Positions 16,202 to 26,322 of a DNA stretch of 64,000 nt are shown here, one piece after another. The DNA lies in assembly GCF_002929215.1 (NCBI RefSeq), contig NZ_PJII01000004.1, forward strand, positions 186,001 to 250,000, given 5' to 3'. Each line of letters begins with the position of its first letter. The stretch's first letter is position 1. The DNA is from Arthrobacter sp. ZGTC412 (GTDB lineage Bacteria; Actinomycetota; Actinomycetes; Actinomycetales; Micrococcaceae). Under the pieces are notes generated by a model. It worked only from the letters and a program-made list of their open reading frames with translations. It had not been told where the DNA came from and ran no database searches. Both the position numbers and the translations under genes were made by a program.

Positions 16202-17347
16202 GTGAAGAACGAGCAGTCGTCCGGTCAGCAGGCACCTGCCCCTCAAAAAGCGCCGGCAAGCGAAACTCGCCAGGAACTGCGGGTAGGTGTCGTCGGCATT
16301 GGCTGGGCGGGACAGCAGCATCTCAAGGCCTACGCTTCCCTGCGAGGCGTCCGCATCGTGTCTCTGGCCGGAATGGAACAGGAACTCCGGGGCTCGCTCC
16401 AGGCCGAATACTCCATACCCAGTGCCTTCTCGGACTGGGAAGAAATGCTGGAGCACGGCGGCCTCGACGCCATCAGCGTGGCCGTTCCTACGTTCCTGCA
16501 CGCGCCCATCGCCGTCGCCGCCCTGGAGCGGGGAATCCACGTGTTGAGCGAGAAGCCCATTGCACGCAACGCCGTGGAAGGCCAGGCCATGGTGGACGCG
16601 GCCCGCAAGGCGGGACGCGTCCTGGACGTAGCCTTCAACCACCGCCGCCGGGGTGACATCCAGGCCCTCAAGGGCGTCATCGAGCAGGGCGGGCTGGGCC
16701 GGCCGTACTACGCCAAGGCATCCTGGTTGCGCCGCTCGGGTATTCCCACGCTGGGCAGCTGGTTCACCAACCCCGAACTGGCAGGCGGCGGACCGCTGGC
16801 GGACATCGGCGTGCATGCGCTGGACTACGCTTTGCACCTTCTCGGTGAACCGAAAGTCGTGTCGGTTTCCGCAGCCACTCATTCAGAGCTGGGCCCGCAA
16901 GGGCGGGGCGGCGGAAGCCAGTACTCCGCTTTGGCGTCCAGGCACGCGTTTGAGGTGGAAGACTTCGCGTCCGCCTTCCTTCGCCTTGAAGGTGGCGGCA
17001 CCCTGCTGATCGAGGCGAGCTGGGCCACCTACCGGGAGACGGACGACCTGCTGGACTTCACGGTTTACGGGACCGACGGCGGGGCCGAGCTCAAGGTACA
17101 GGGTGCACCTTTCCCGCCCGTTGGCGAGCTTCGCGTGTTCACGGAAAAGGACGGCGAATCCGCCGATTACGTGCCGTCGGTGTTGCCGGGGCGCGCACAC
17201 GACGGAGTTGTGGAAGATTTCGTAACGGCAGTGCGCGGCGGAGCGGGAATCTGGGGTGAGCACGACGGATCCCTGGCCCTCTACCGGGCACAGGTCATCG
17301 ACGCGTGCTACCAGTCCGCGCGGGAGCAGAGGGAGGTTCGTCTCTAA
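16202..17347 (+). CDS. Gfo/Idh/MocA family NAD(P)-dependent oxidoreductase
   Basis: A 381-residue dehydrogenase acting on sugars or cyclitols. After about 28 Gln/Ala-rich residues comes the Rossmann start [19 protein letters not shown]. The catalytic-site EKPIA motif is present ([16 protein letters not shown]). The C-terminal domain carries [23 protein letters not shown], with the conserved Asp and His. The GTG at 16202 follows AAGGAA; a longer upstream frame overlaps the AraC gene and was rejected. The stop codon shares one base with the next start codon (TAATG), so it is co-translated with a ThuA protein. The substrate is not known; 1,5-anhydro, inositol or trehalose-like compounds are options. 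Confidence 0.88.
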   Translation: MKNEQSSGQQAPAPQKAPASETRQELRVGVVGIGWAGQQHLKAYASLRGVRIVSLAGMEQELRGSLQAEYSIPSAFSDWEEMLEHGGLDAISVAVPTFLHAPIAVAALERGIHVLSEKPIARNAVEGQAMVDAARKAGRVLDVAFNHRRRGDIQALKGVIEQGGLGRPYYAKASWLRRSGIPTLGSWFTNPELAGGGPLADIGVHALDYALHLLGEPKVVSVSAATHSELGPQGRGGGSQYSALASRHAFEVEDFASAFLRLEGGGTLLIEASWATYRETDDLLDFTVYGTDGGAELKVQGAPFPPVGELRVFTEKDGESADYVPSVLPGRAHDGVVEDFVTAVRGGAGIWGEHDGSLALYRAQVIDACYQSAREQREVRL

Positions 17348-18096
17348 TGAACGGCAAACTGAGGATCCGGGTGTGGAACGAGGGCGTCCACGAGGCCATC
17401 AACGAGCCGTCCCACATCGGGGAGATCTACCCCGACGGCATCCACGGCGCCATCGCCGCTGGTCTCCACTCCTACTACCCGGAAGCGGAAATCACGACGG
17501 CGGTCCTTGCCACCGACGAAGAGCACGGCCTTGACGAGGACGTGCTTGCGGAGACGGACGTCCTGCTCTGGTGGGGGCACATGGCGCATCATGAGGTGAG
17601 CGACACCGTCGTCGAACGCGTCCACCGGCACGTTCTCGGCGGAATGGGGCTGATCGTGCTCCACTCGGGGCATTTCGCCAAAGTATTCACCAAGCTGCTG
17701 GGCACCACCTGCTCCCTCGCGTGGCGGAACGACGGCGAGCGCGAGCTCGTATGGACCGTGAAACCTTCGCACCCCATCGCTGAAGGCGTGGACAGCCCCA
17801 TCGTTATCCCAGAGCAGGAAATGTACGGCGAGCTGTTCGACATCCCGGACCCGGACGACCTGATCTTCATCAGCTCCTTCGCCGGCGGCGAGGTGTTCCG
17901 CTCCGGCGTCACCTTCACCCGTGGCAAGGGGCGCATCTTCTACTTCAGCCCCGGCGACCAGGAATACCCGGTTTACCACCACCCGCAGATCCAACGGGTC
18001 CTGGCGAACGGCGTGAAGTGGGCCGCCCAGCCAGAACTGGAGCGTTCGGTCCCGGAAGTCACCAACCCTGCCCGGAACTGGTTCGAGGAGGCCTAG
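17347..18096 (+). CDS. ThuA domain protein (trehalose-utilisation type)
   Basis: A 249-residue protein of the ThuA / class-I glutamine-amidotransferase-like fold. Visible family blocks are [57 protein letters not shown] and [31 protein letters not shown]. ThuA of Sinorhizobium takes part in 3-keto-disaccharide metabolism with the ThuB dehydrogenase. The preceding Gfo/Idh enzyme is the equivalent partner here, and the one-base overlap supports a joint pathway. The ATG at 17347 starts within the preceding stop codon; longer starts lie inside the upstream gene. Confidence 0.88.
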   Translation: MNGKLRIRVWNEGVHEAINEPSHIGEIYPDGIHGAIAAGLHSYYPEAEITTAVLATDEEHGLDEDVLAETDVLLWWGHMAHHEVSDTVVERVHRHVLGGMGLIVLHSGHFAKVFTKLLGTTCSLAWRNDGERELVWTVKPSHPIAEGVDSPIVIPEQEMYGELFDIPDPDDLIFISSFAGGEVFRSGVTFTRGKGRIFYFSPGDQEYPVYHHPQIQRVLANGVKWAAQPELERSVPEVTNPARNWFEEA

Positions 18097-18168
18097 GAGT
18101 TTGCGGCTTCGTAATGCCAAAGAGTGTTGACCATATCGAGCGCGCCTGGCGCTGAGGAGGCCGGAAGA

Positions 18169-19266
18169 ATGACCATTCCCGCCGGAATCGATACACCCCA
18201 AATCCTGGTCGACGTGGATGTCCTGGACCGGAACATCCAACGGATGGCCCGCGCAGTCCAGGCTAAAGGCCTTGCCTTGCGACCGCACGCCAAGACCCAC
18301 AAAATCCCCGAGATCGCAGCCCGGCAGCTCGCGGCCGGTGCAGCGGGACTGACCGTGGCAACCATCGGCGAGGCGGAGGTGTTCGCGGCCGGAGGTGTGG
18401 ACAACATCTTTATTGCCTACCCCCTGTGGCTCTCGCCGCGGAAGGCTGAACGCCTCCGGCGGCTGGCGGCAACGGCAGCAATTTCAGTCGGCGTGGACTC
18501 TGCGGCCGGCGCCGCAATGCTCGGAGAGGGCTTGGGCGACGCGGCCGCGGAAGTTGCCGTCCTTGTTGAGATCGACAGCGGCCACCACCGCAGCGGCGTG
18601 CTGCCGGAAGCGGCGGCAAAGGTGGCCCGGGCAGCCTCCGGCGCCGGCTTGCGGGTGGCAGGTGTGTTCACCTTCCCGGGCCACAGCTACGCCCCGGGGA
18701 TGTCGATCGAGGCGGTGGTGCAGGAGCGGGAAGCTTTGAAGCATGCGACAGAGGCCCTTGCCGAGGCTGGGTTCGAGGCGCAGGTCCGCAGCGGCGGATC
18801 CACCCCGACGGCGCTGCTCACCGAAGGTTCCGTTGCCACCGAAGTGCGTCCTGGCGTCTACGTCTTTGGTGACGCCCAGCAATTTGAGCTGGGCAGGTGC
18901 GCCCTCGAAGACATCGCCCTCACCGTGGCCACCACCGTGGTCAGTCACCACAACACTCCGCCGGGAACCCCTGGGCGCTTCATCGTTGACGCCGGCAGCA
19001 AGATTTTGGGCAGTGACCGCCCGTCCTGGGCAACCGGATACGGCCGGCTGATCGACCATGCCAACGCCCGGATCACCGCCCTCTCGGAGCACCACGCCAC
19101 GGTGGAATGGCACGACGGCGGGGCGCCACCGCCCATCGGCACGCGGCTGAGGGTCATCCCCAACCACGTGTGCCTGGCTATCAACCTTGTGGATGAGGTG
19201 GCCGTCGTAAAGCAGGGACAACTCGTGGACCGTTGGAGTGTGGCGGCCAGAGGAAGGAACCGATGA
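18169..19266 (+). CDS. PLP-dependent D-serine dehydratase / D-threonine aldolase-like enzyme
   Basis: A 365-residue fold-type III PLP enzyme (alanine-racemase N-terminal barrel plus D-serine dehydratase-like C-terminal domain). It starts with DTPQILVDVDVLDRNI. The PLP lysine is in LRPHAKTHK. VRSGGSTPTAL is the phosphate-binding region. RVIPNHVCLAINLVDE holds the His and Cys that bind zinc in D-serine dehydratase. The ATG at 18169 follows GGAAGA. It lies 72 bp behind the ThuA gene on the same strand, so a joint transcript is possible but not certain. It ends 9 bp from the convergent gdhA stop codon. Confidence 0.85.
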   Translation: MTIPAGIDTPQILVDVDVLDRNIQRMARAVQAKGLALRPHAKTHKIPEIAARQLAAGAAGLTVATIGEAEVFAAGGVDNIFIAYPLWLSPRKAERLRRLAATAAISVGVDSAAGAAMLGEGLGDAAAEVAVLVEIDSGHHRSGVLPEAAAKVARAASGAGLRVAGVFTFPGHSYAPGMSIEAVVQEREALKHATEALAEAGFEAQVRSGGSTPTALLTEGSVATEVRPGVYVFGDAQQFELGRCALEDIALTVATTVVSHHNTPPGTPGRFIVDAGSKILGSDRPSWATGYGRLIDHANARITALSEHHATVEWHDGGAPPPIGTRLRVIPNHVCLAINLVDEVAVVKQGQLVDRWSVAARGRNR

Positions 19267-19275
19267 GAGGTCCTG

Positions 19276-20616
<1,341 letters not shown>

Positions 20617-20816
20617 CTATTCCTTACCGTGGGCGAACGCGGGACGGCGGCGCGGAGGCAGCACTGTCCCAGGAAGTTTACGTTTCAACTTATCGGATTA
20701 CGACTCGGTACTGTTAGGCGAGCAGACGAGCACAGCGCTATTCTCCGTATTGTGACAACGAAATTCCACTTTATGAAATCACCCGTCCGGTCGCGTTTTA
20801 CCTGCGGGGTGTCCTG

Positions 20817-21467
20817 ATGCCACACGTATGCCTCCTCCTCTCCGGCGCCGCACTTCTCATTAACGGCCTCGCCATCCTGGGGCACCTGCCGCGCCGCGAT
20901 GCAGCAGTGCTCAGCCTGGTGGTGGGGTCCATCCAACTGGTCCTCGCCGTCGGATATGTGACAAATGACGACGGCGGTGGAGGCCTATTGCCGACTGCCG
21001 CGGGCATGTTCCTGTTCGGCCTGACGTACGTCTACGTGGGTCTGGACGTCCTGCTGAACCTCGGGTCGAAGGGGCTGGGTTGGTTCTGCGGCATGGTTGC
21101 GTTCGTCGGACTCCTGCTGGCCGCCGCCTGGCTTAATACGGATCCCCTGCTTGCCGTGCTATGGCTGGCGTGGGCGGCTCTCTGGGGCTTGATGTTCGCC
21201 TCGATGGCCCTCGGCCTGGGATGCCTGGACCCGGCCATCGGCTGGGGCCTGGTTCTGGCCAGCCAGGCGACGGCCACCATCCCCGCTTTCCTCGGCCTGG
21301 CAGGAGCCTGGCCACGAACGCCTGGGCTGGCCTGGCTGGCCGCTGCCATCCTGGCGGCGCTCTTTGCAGCGGCGTTCCTGCTGGCCCGCCGCGAGGGCAG
21401 GGCGGCGCTCCCTGCAAGCCTTGTTTCGGCAGACGGCGCCGGGCCAGTCAGCACTTCCAATCCCTGA
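20817..21467 (+). CDS. AmiS/UreI family channel
   Basis: A 216-residue membrane protein with six or seven hydrophobic helices, of the family of the proton-gated urea channel UreI and the amide transporter AmiS. Family marks are the opening LLLSGAALLINGLAILGHL, FLFGLTYVYVGLDVLLNL, and the LAWAALWGLMFASMALGL helix. No urease or amidase gene is near, so the substrate (urea or short amides) cannot be set from context. The start ATG at 20817 has a weak ribosome site. It is divergent from gdhA; the 203-bp gap between them holds no operator I can name. The urea ABC transporter lies 30 kb away. Confidence 0.8.
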   Translation: MPHVCLLLSGAALLINGLAILGHLPRRDAAVLSLVVGSIQLVLAVGYVTNDDGGGGLLPTAAGMFLFGLTYVYVGLDVLLNLGSKGLGWFCGMVAFVGLLLAAAWLNTDPLLAVLWLAWAALWGLMFASMALGLGCLDPAIGWGLVLASQATATIPAFLGLAGAWPRTPGLAWLAAAILAALFAAAFLLARREGRAALPASLVSADGAGPVSTSNP

Positions 21468-21504
21468 ACGGGTAAATTCGCGCCTTACTGTTCCAGGGAG
21501 CGCC

Positions 21505-22032
21505 TTACAGGAGGCTGGTGCGCAGCTCTTTTAGTTGCAGGACCAGCCAGGGGCTGAAAGCCCATGGGGCGGACTCCGCTGCCGCCTCGAGGCTTGACAT
21601 GGAAACCCACTGGTACTCGCACACCTCAGATTGTCGCGGCGCTACCGAATCATCAGTTAGGGCTGTAAAGACAGGGCACAGTTCGTTTTCCACAATGCCA
21701 TTCGGGTCAACAGCCCTGTACCTAAACTGCGGCAGGCGCTGCTCCACATTCAGGACCTCGATTCCGAGTTCCCACTGGCCTCGCCGCCGAATCGCGTCCA
21801 CCATATCCTCGTGTGGAGCCGGATGTCCGCAAAACGAATTGGTCCACACACCTGGCCAGGCAGCTTTCACAAGGGCGCGCCGGGTAACAAGAATTCGCCC
21901 CATTCGATCAAATACGTAGCAGGAAAACGCCAAATGAAGCGGGGTTTGGTGATCATGGATATCCTGCTTCGGCGCTGTCCCACAGGGCTGGCCGTGCGCG
22001 TCCAAAAGTACAACTAACTCTTGATCTGTCAT
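21505..22032 (-). CDS. idi: Isopentenyl-diphosphate delta-isomerase, type I
   Basis: A 175-residue Nudix-fold isomerase converting IPP to DMAPP. The catalytic Cys is in WTNSFCGHP, with the metal-binding His beside it. Further marks are HLAFSCYVFDRMGRILVTRRA and the Nudix-like helix DAIRRRGQWELGIE, whose E-L-G-x-E carries the active-site acids; ENELCPVF follows. The ATG at 22032 has AGGAC before it; an in-frame start 10 codons upstream was rejected. It stands alone at the edge of the EBO region, whose prenyltransferase and GGPP-synthase-like enzyme would use its product. Confidence 0.93.
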   Translation of the reverse strand: MTDQELVVLLDAHGQPCGTAPKQDIHDHQTPLHLAFSCYVFDRMGRILVTRRALVKAAWPGVWTNSFCGHPAPHEDMVDAIRRRGQWELGIEVLNVEQRLPQFRYRAVDPNGIVENELCPVFTALTDDSVAPRQSEVCEYQWVSMSSLEAAAESAPWAFSPWLVLQLKELRTSLL

Positions 22033-22307
22033 GCCCGCGTCCTGCCTATGAAGCTGCGCCATGCTTCATTCAAGAACGGCATGGCATTGCCGGACGTTGT
22101 AGTGCCAGTCATAGGTGGGCCTAGCAAGCCTGAAGCATTCACAGGGGCATTCCTTTCAGGCGCGGGCCTCAACGTGAATGACAATGAGGCTGGTAGCAAC
22201 AACTATCCATGTTTTACGCGGAGATTGGGGGCTCCTATTCGATTTTCCGGCAACGCCAGACAAGGGAATTCCGCAACGAAGAGCGGGATGACGAGCATCG
22301 GACGGCG

Positions 22308-22346
22308 GAGCCGGGCCTGCGCTCCCCCATAGCACAGGCCCGGCTC
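22308..22346 (-). terminator. Hairpin terminator of the Tat-exported TIM-barrel gene
   Basis: GAGCCGGGCCTG and CAGGCCCGGCTC form a 12-bp stem with a 15-nt loop, 20 bp after the stop codon at 22367. No T-run is seen. The rest of 22033-22366 holds nothing I recognise. Confidence 0.6.
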
Positions 22347-22366
22347 TCAAATGTGAGCGGCCCCCG

Positions 22367-23308
22367 TTAGAAGCGGAGCCCCCGAAGGTAGTTGTAGCCC
22401 ACCTCGGCCGTCTGCAGCGGCGTGACATCGGGCTGGTCGTTCTCGACGATAAATTCCTTCGGCGTGTGCGCCCGGAAGATGCGTGCAAAGTCGATGGTTC
22501 CGGTTCCGAGGTCCGCGAAATCGCCCGCGGTGGCGCGGTCCTTCACGTGGTACTGCAGGACCTTTTGCGGAGCCTGGAGGATGGTATCAATGGCAAACTG
22601 GACAGGATCTTTTGCACCCACGCCAACGCCGGCGGTCACTGCCCAGTAGAGGTCCACCTCAAGGTGGACCAGTTTTGGATCGAGGTACTTCGTGAAGATG
22701 TGCCACGGGGTCAGGCCGCCGCCGAGATCGGTAGTGAACTCATGGGCGTGGTTGTGGTAGCCGTACTTGAGGCCGGCCTGCCGGGCAACAGCGGCCTCCG
22801 CGTTCATCTGCTCCGCCCAGCGGTACCAGTCAGCTGCAGAGCTGGAAACCAGGTACGGCACGTTGATGTGGGTCTGGCCGAGAGTCACGGCATTGGCGAT
22901 TTTCGTCTCGAGCGCGGCAGGAGTGGCACTGATGCCGTCATGGCTGGAGGAGGGCGTAATGCCGAGTGAATCAAGCGTCGAGCGCATCGCCCCGGCGGTT
23001 CGCCCGTACAAACCCGCGAGTTCAACCTTGGTGTAGCCGTAGTTGGCGAGGCTCGCCAGCGTGGCATCCACGCCCTCGCCGCGCATGATCGAGCGCAGCG
23101 TGTACAGCTGGATGCTGATCAGTCCGGGTGGCACCGGCCGGCCTGCCGCTTTGGCAGCCGGAGCGGCCATCGCGGCAGTCCCGCCGAATCCGGCGATACC
23201 GACACCCACGCCTGCCGCCATCGCTCCCCTCAGGAAGCCGCGCCGGTCGACACCCTTCTCTTCCAATGAACGACGAAGGGCGCCTGGGGCATTAAATCCG
23301 AAGCACAT
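22367..23308 (-). CDS. Tat-exported sugar phosphate isomerase/epimerase-like protein
   Basis: A 313-residue protein with a twin-arginine signal (DRRGFLRGAMAAGVGVGIAGFGG) and an AP-endonuclease-2/xylose-isomerase-like TIM barrel. The barrel is seen in ISIQLYTLRS, YGYTKVELAG, YGYHNHAHEF, LVHLEVDLYWAVTAG, LQYHVKD and EFIVENDQ. The His, Glu and Asp residues in those strands are the usual metal ligands. Export of this fold is a feature of 3-keto-sugar or cyclitol pathways, where it acts as an isomerase or epimerase. RBS AGGAAAGG precedes the ATG. A ROK regulator lies upstream on the same strand and a second exported TIM-barrel protein lies beyond it in the other direction. Confidence 0.82.
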   Translation of the reverse strand: MCFGFNAPGALRRSLEEKGVDRRGFLRGAMAAGVGVGIAGFGGTAAMAAPAAKAAGRPVPPGLISIQLYTLRSIMRGEGVDATLASLANYGYTKVELAGLYGRTAGAMRSTLDSLGITPSSSHDGISATPAALETKIANAVTLGQTHINVPYLVSSSAADWYRWAEQMNAEAAVARQAGLKYGYHNHAHEFTTDLGGGLTPWHIFTKYLDPKLVHLEVDLYWAVTAGVGVGAKDPVQFAIDTILQAPQKVLQYHVKDRATAGDFADLGTGTIDFARIFRAHTPKEFIVENDQPDVTPLQTAEVGYNYLRGLRF

Positions 23309-23766
23309 ATGTTTGCCTTTCCTGGCAGGTAATGCGTTCCTTCACCGGCTTTGGTGAGGGGAAGCATGCGAAGCTGCAACGCAGCGGGTTGTTTAAGAGG
23401 GCTCGCGGCAGAGGCTGACCACGGCCAAGCGGCAACGCCGCCCACGGTTGGTTGCTTCGCCCACAGCGTCTTCGCCGTGAGCTTCGCGCTCCACCGTTGC
23501 CGAGATAAGCATCAGATGCGATGGGGGCAGGAACTCAGGGTGCAGCTGTGATGCACGCTTTCGCTGACATGAATCCCCTGATTTCACGCGCGGTAACGAC
23601 GCCTGAAACCCAGGCAGAAAGTGGTGTTGGCTTTCAGCCTGACCGGCCATTGGCGCCCCGAACTAAAAGTAGCGTTGCCATCGACCGGGCTTTGGGTTTG
23701 AGACTAATGGCCGGTTTTGTTGCCTGTCAAGCAAAAGCCGTCGGGAGGTTGAAGCAAGTTGACGAC
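23309..23766. other. Gene-free stretch between a TIM-barrel gene and a ROK gene
   Basis: This 458-bp stretch has open frames but none with codon use or similarity that I would call a gene. It must hold the promoter of the leftward TIM-barrel gene at its left end. A small GCGGC/GCCGC hairpin lies at 23429-23441. I see no clear repeat of an operator. Confidence 0.5.
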
Positions 23767-24975
23767 TTAGACGGTCAAGGCACCCGACAAGCCCAAAACC
23801 ATAGCATCGATGCGCTGCGGAGACATGGCGTGGTGAATTGCCAGCATGCTGGCGCCGAGCACTCCCGCATCGAGTCCCGAGCTGGACTGGACGATTTGGA
23901 GGTGCTGGGTTGCCAGCGGAATGGTGCGGGAGTAAACGACCTCCCGGATGCCTGCGATGAAGTGCTCGCCCGTCAACGCCATGGAGCCGCCAATGACGAT
24001 GACAGACGGGTTCATGAGGCTGACGCAGGCGGAGAGAACCTCACCCACGTCCCTTCCTGCCTGCCGCACCGCTCGTACGGCCTCAGCACTGCCGGCGCCG
24101 ACAAGGCGTACTACGTCTTCGCTGGTGTTCGCTTCCACGCCGAGCTCGCGAAGCCTGGACGCGACGGCGGGTCCTGATGCGACGGCTTCGAGGCAATCCA
24201 AATTTCCGCAGTGGCACGGAACGCCGGCACCATTGTGCACCCGGATATGCCCGATATCGCCGGCAACTCCATCCGCGCCGCGCTGGAGCATGCCACTGGA
24301 TACGATGCCCGAGCCGATGCCAGTGGCGACTTTAACGAAGATGAGATTGTCAATGTTTGGCCACGCAACATTGCGCTCCCCCAGTGCCATGATGTTCACG
24401 TCGTTGTCTACGAGGATCGGAACGTGGAAGTGGGCCTGCAGGTGGCCCGGAACGTCGAAGCCGTTCCAACCGGGCATGATCGGCGGATTGATGGGCCTGC
24501 CGGTCCTATGCTCCACCGGCCCAGGCAGGCCGATGCCGATTGCCAGGAGATCCGTCATTGCCCGCCCGGAGTCCCGGAGCAGCTCGGTACCCAGTTCGAC
24601 AACAGCCTCCAGCACTATGTCCGGACCCTGGGTTACTTCGATGCTGCGCGCGGCCTCCCGCAAGCGGTGACCGGTGAGATCCGTAACCGCCACACTCAGG
24701 TGCGATGCTCCGATGTCCACACCGAGGACCACCTTACTGCCGGCCTTCAACGCAATGCGCGACGAGGGGCGCCCGCCGGTGGAAACAGCATCGTCGACGA
24801 AGCCGACCAGCCCAAGCTCCATAAGCGCCTCAATGCGAAGCGTGATGGTGGAACGTGCGAGTCCCATCTTCTCCGCGAGTTCAGTCCTCGTACGCGGGCG
24901 CCCGTCCCGCAGGATCTGGAACAGTTCACTCGCTCCGGACGAACCCAAGCCGTTAAAAGTACTTATGTCACTCAT
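23767..24975 (-). CDS. ROK family transcriptional regulator (first)
   Basis: A 402-residue sugar-responsive regulator. The N-terminal winged helix (residues 15-70) reads LFQILRDGRPRTRTELAEKMGLARSTITLRIEAL. The ROK domain starts VVLGVDIGASHLSVAVTDL and has the zinc motif CHCGNLDCLEA. GIGLPGP and LVDNDVNIMALGE are ROK kinase-like blocks. It is divergent from the second exported TIM-barrel gene and the EBO operon (322 bp between starts), which makes it the prime candidate regulator of that operon. The ATG at 24975 is kept because the winged helix follows at the usual distance. Confidence 0.9.
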   Translation of the reverse strand: MSDISTFNGLGSSGASELFQILRDGRPRTRTELAEKMGLARSTITLRIEALMELGLVGFVDDAVSTGGRPSSRIALKAGSKVVLGVDIGASHLSVAVTDLTGHRLREAARSIEVTQGPDIVLEAVVELGTELLRDSGRAMTDLLAIGIGLPGPVEHRTGRPINPPIMPGWNGFDVPGHLQAHFHVPILVDNDVNIMALGERNVAWPNIDNLIFVKVATGIGSGIVSSGMLQRGADGVAGDIGHIRVHNGAGVPCHCGNLDCLEAVASGPAVASRLRELGVEANTSEDVVRLVGAGSAEAVRAVRQAGRDVGEVLSACVSLMNPSVIVIGGSMALTGEHFIAGIREVVYSRTIPLATQHLQIVQSSSGLDAGVLGASMLAIHHAMSPQRIDAMVLGLSGALTV

Positions 24976-25185
24976 CGACTAATTAAAGCACACCTTTCGA
25001 CAAAAGGGTCAGAGAGCGGCCGCTTGCACCTGACGTCTGGTTTCGGCTAGGGCGGTGATTCAGAGAGAAGGTATCAATGACGCCAGGCCGACGCGCCCAC
25101 TACCCAAATCCGCATAACTCAGCGCCAGTTCGGTCTAAGGAACGCCTCTGGAAGCGCGAATACATCGAGGAGCGGACGACATTCG

Positions 25186-25217
25186 TTGTTTGCCGTCATT
25201 AGTCGTGTTAGGTTCGT
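25186..25217 (+). promoter_or_regulatory. Candidate promoter of the exported TIM-barrel / EBO genes
   Basis: TTGTTT (25186-25191), 17 bp, TAGGTT (25209-25214) with an extended TGT before the -10. It lies within the 322-bp divergent region after the first ROK gene. The 13-mer GTGTTAGGTTCGT (25205-25217) occurs again, in reverse, at 41139-41151 ahead of the ABC transporter ATPase gene. Confidence 0.45.
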
Positions 25218-25297
25218 TGTGATCGACGCCTCACAGGGCGACGCCCTTCGAAGGGCGCCGACGGGGCTAGATGCAGCATCACTTCAAGGAGGAAGAT

Positions 25298-26248
25298 TTG
25301 ATCACTGACATCAACTTCGGCGGCCCCCACTGGCGGCTGGGTGTCCGCAGGGCCGCTGCAACTGCCGCACTGGCCATGGCGGCCACTGCAGCACTCGCCA
25401 GTCCGACTGCCGCAGCTCCCGATTCCCCCAACTCGTACACGGCCGCTGATTGCGCAGGCAGAAGCGTTCCCGCCAGCAAAATTTCCATCCAGATGTTCAG
25501 CTACTGGGGTTGGACGCGTGAGGTAGGCACCGAGGCCGTCCTCGCCGAGCTAAGCGACATCGGCTACCAAAATGTGGAGCCCTTCGGCGGCACCTACGAG
25601 GGCCGGACTTCGTCCGAGTTCGCCGACCTGCTCGGCAGGTACAGCCTGAAGGCGCCCACGTCGCACGGCAGCACCAACGAGGCGCAGTTCGACGGGACCC
25701 TCGCGTACGCGAAGGCAATTGGCCAGAAATACACGGGCTCGGGCGGATCCGCGTCGCCTGGCATCAGCACCTATGAGAACACCCTGGCGACGGCGCAGAC
25801 TTTGAACCGCTTGGGCGAGATGTCAAAGAAGGCGGGCACCGGCAAGATCTTCGTCCACAACCATCAGGGTGAATTCACCAACCAGTTCGCCGATCCGGAA
25901 ACCGGGGAAGTCAAGAGCGCCTGGGAAATTTTGGTGGAGAACACCGATCCGCGGTATGTGACTTTCCAACTGGACGTCCTGTCGGCAGCTCACGCCGGAG
26001 TCGACGTCGTCAGTCTCATCGAGGAGCATGGCGACCGCATTGAACTCCTGCATGTTAAGGACGGCTTCCTGAACGGGGACGCACGGGCCATCCCCACCGA
26101 CGTCGGCGAAGGCGACATCGACTGGGCCCCGGTCCTCGACGCAGCGCAGGGAACGGTGAAGTACTACGTGGTGGAACGTGATGGTGCCCCGGTTACCCGC
26201 GAATTCGCTGAAGACAGCTTCAACTTCCTCACCTGCTACTCCTACTGA
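25298..26248 (+). CDS. Exported sugar phosphate isomerase/epimerase-like protein
   Basis: A 316-residue exported TIM-barrel protein. The signal region reads WRLGVRRAAATAALAMAATAALASPTAAA, with RR that could allow Tat export. The barrel has ISIQMFSYWGW, IGYQNVEPFGG, KIFVHNHQGEF, YVTFQLDVLSAAHAG, IELLHVKDGF and KYYVVERDGA. The likely metal ligands (Glu, His, Asp, Glu) match those of the Tat-exported protein at 22367, and the two look like distant paralogues. The TTG at 25298 is chosen because AAGGAGG ends 5 bp before it; the ATG at 25271 lies before that ribosome site. It lies 74 bp ahead of the inositol-phosphate-synthase gene and may be the first gene of the operon. Confidence 0.82.
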   Translation: MITDINFGGPHWRLGVRRAAATAALAMAATAALASPTAAAPDSPNSYTAADCAGRSVPASKISIQMFSYWGWTREVGTEAVLAELSDIGYQNVEPFGGTYEGRTSSEFADLLGRYSLKAPTSHGSTNEAQFDGTLAYAKAIGQKYTGSGGSASPGISTYENTLATAQTLNRLGEMSKKAGTGKIFVHNHQGEFTNQFADPETGEVKSAWEILVENTDPRYVTFQLDVLSAAHAGVDVVSLIEEHGDRIELLHVKDGFLNGDARAIPTDVGEGDIDWAPVLDAAQGTVKYYVVERDGAPVTREFAEDSFNFLTCYSY

Positions 26249-26322
26249 CCCTTGGATCTTCGACCGGCTCATGGAGCCCGCCCGCTGAGGGCTTGCACAC
26301 CGCATCTTGAAAGGACATCAAA

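Noticed and set aside
23521-24177. A rightward gene between the two exported TIM-barrel loci
   Set aside because: It runs antisense into the ROK gene and lacks any family block; the upstream part has no ribosome site of note.
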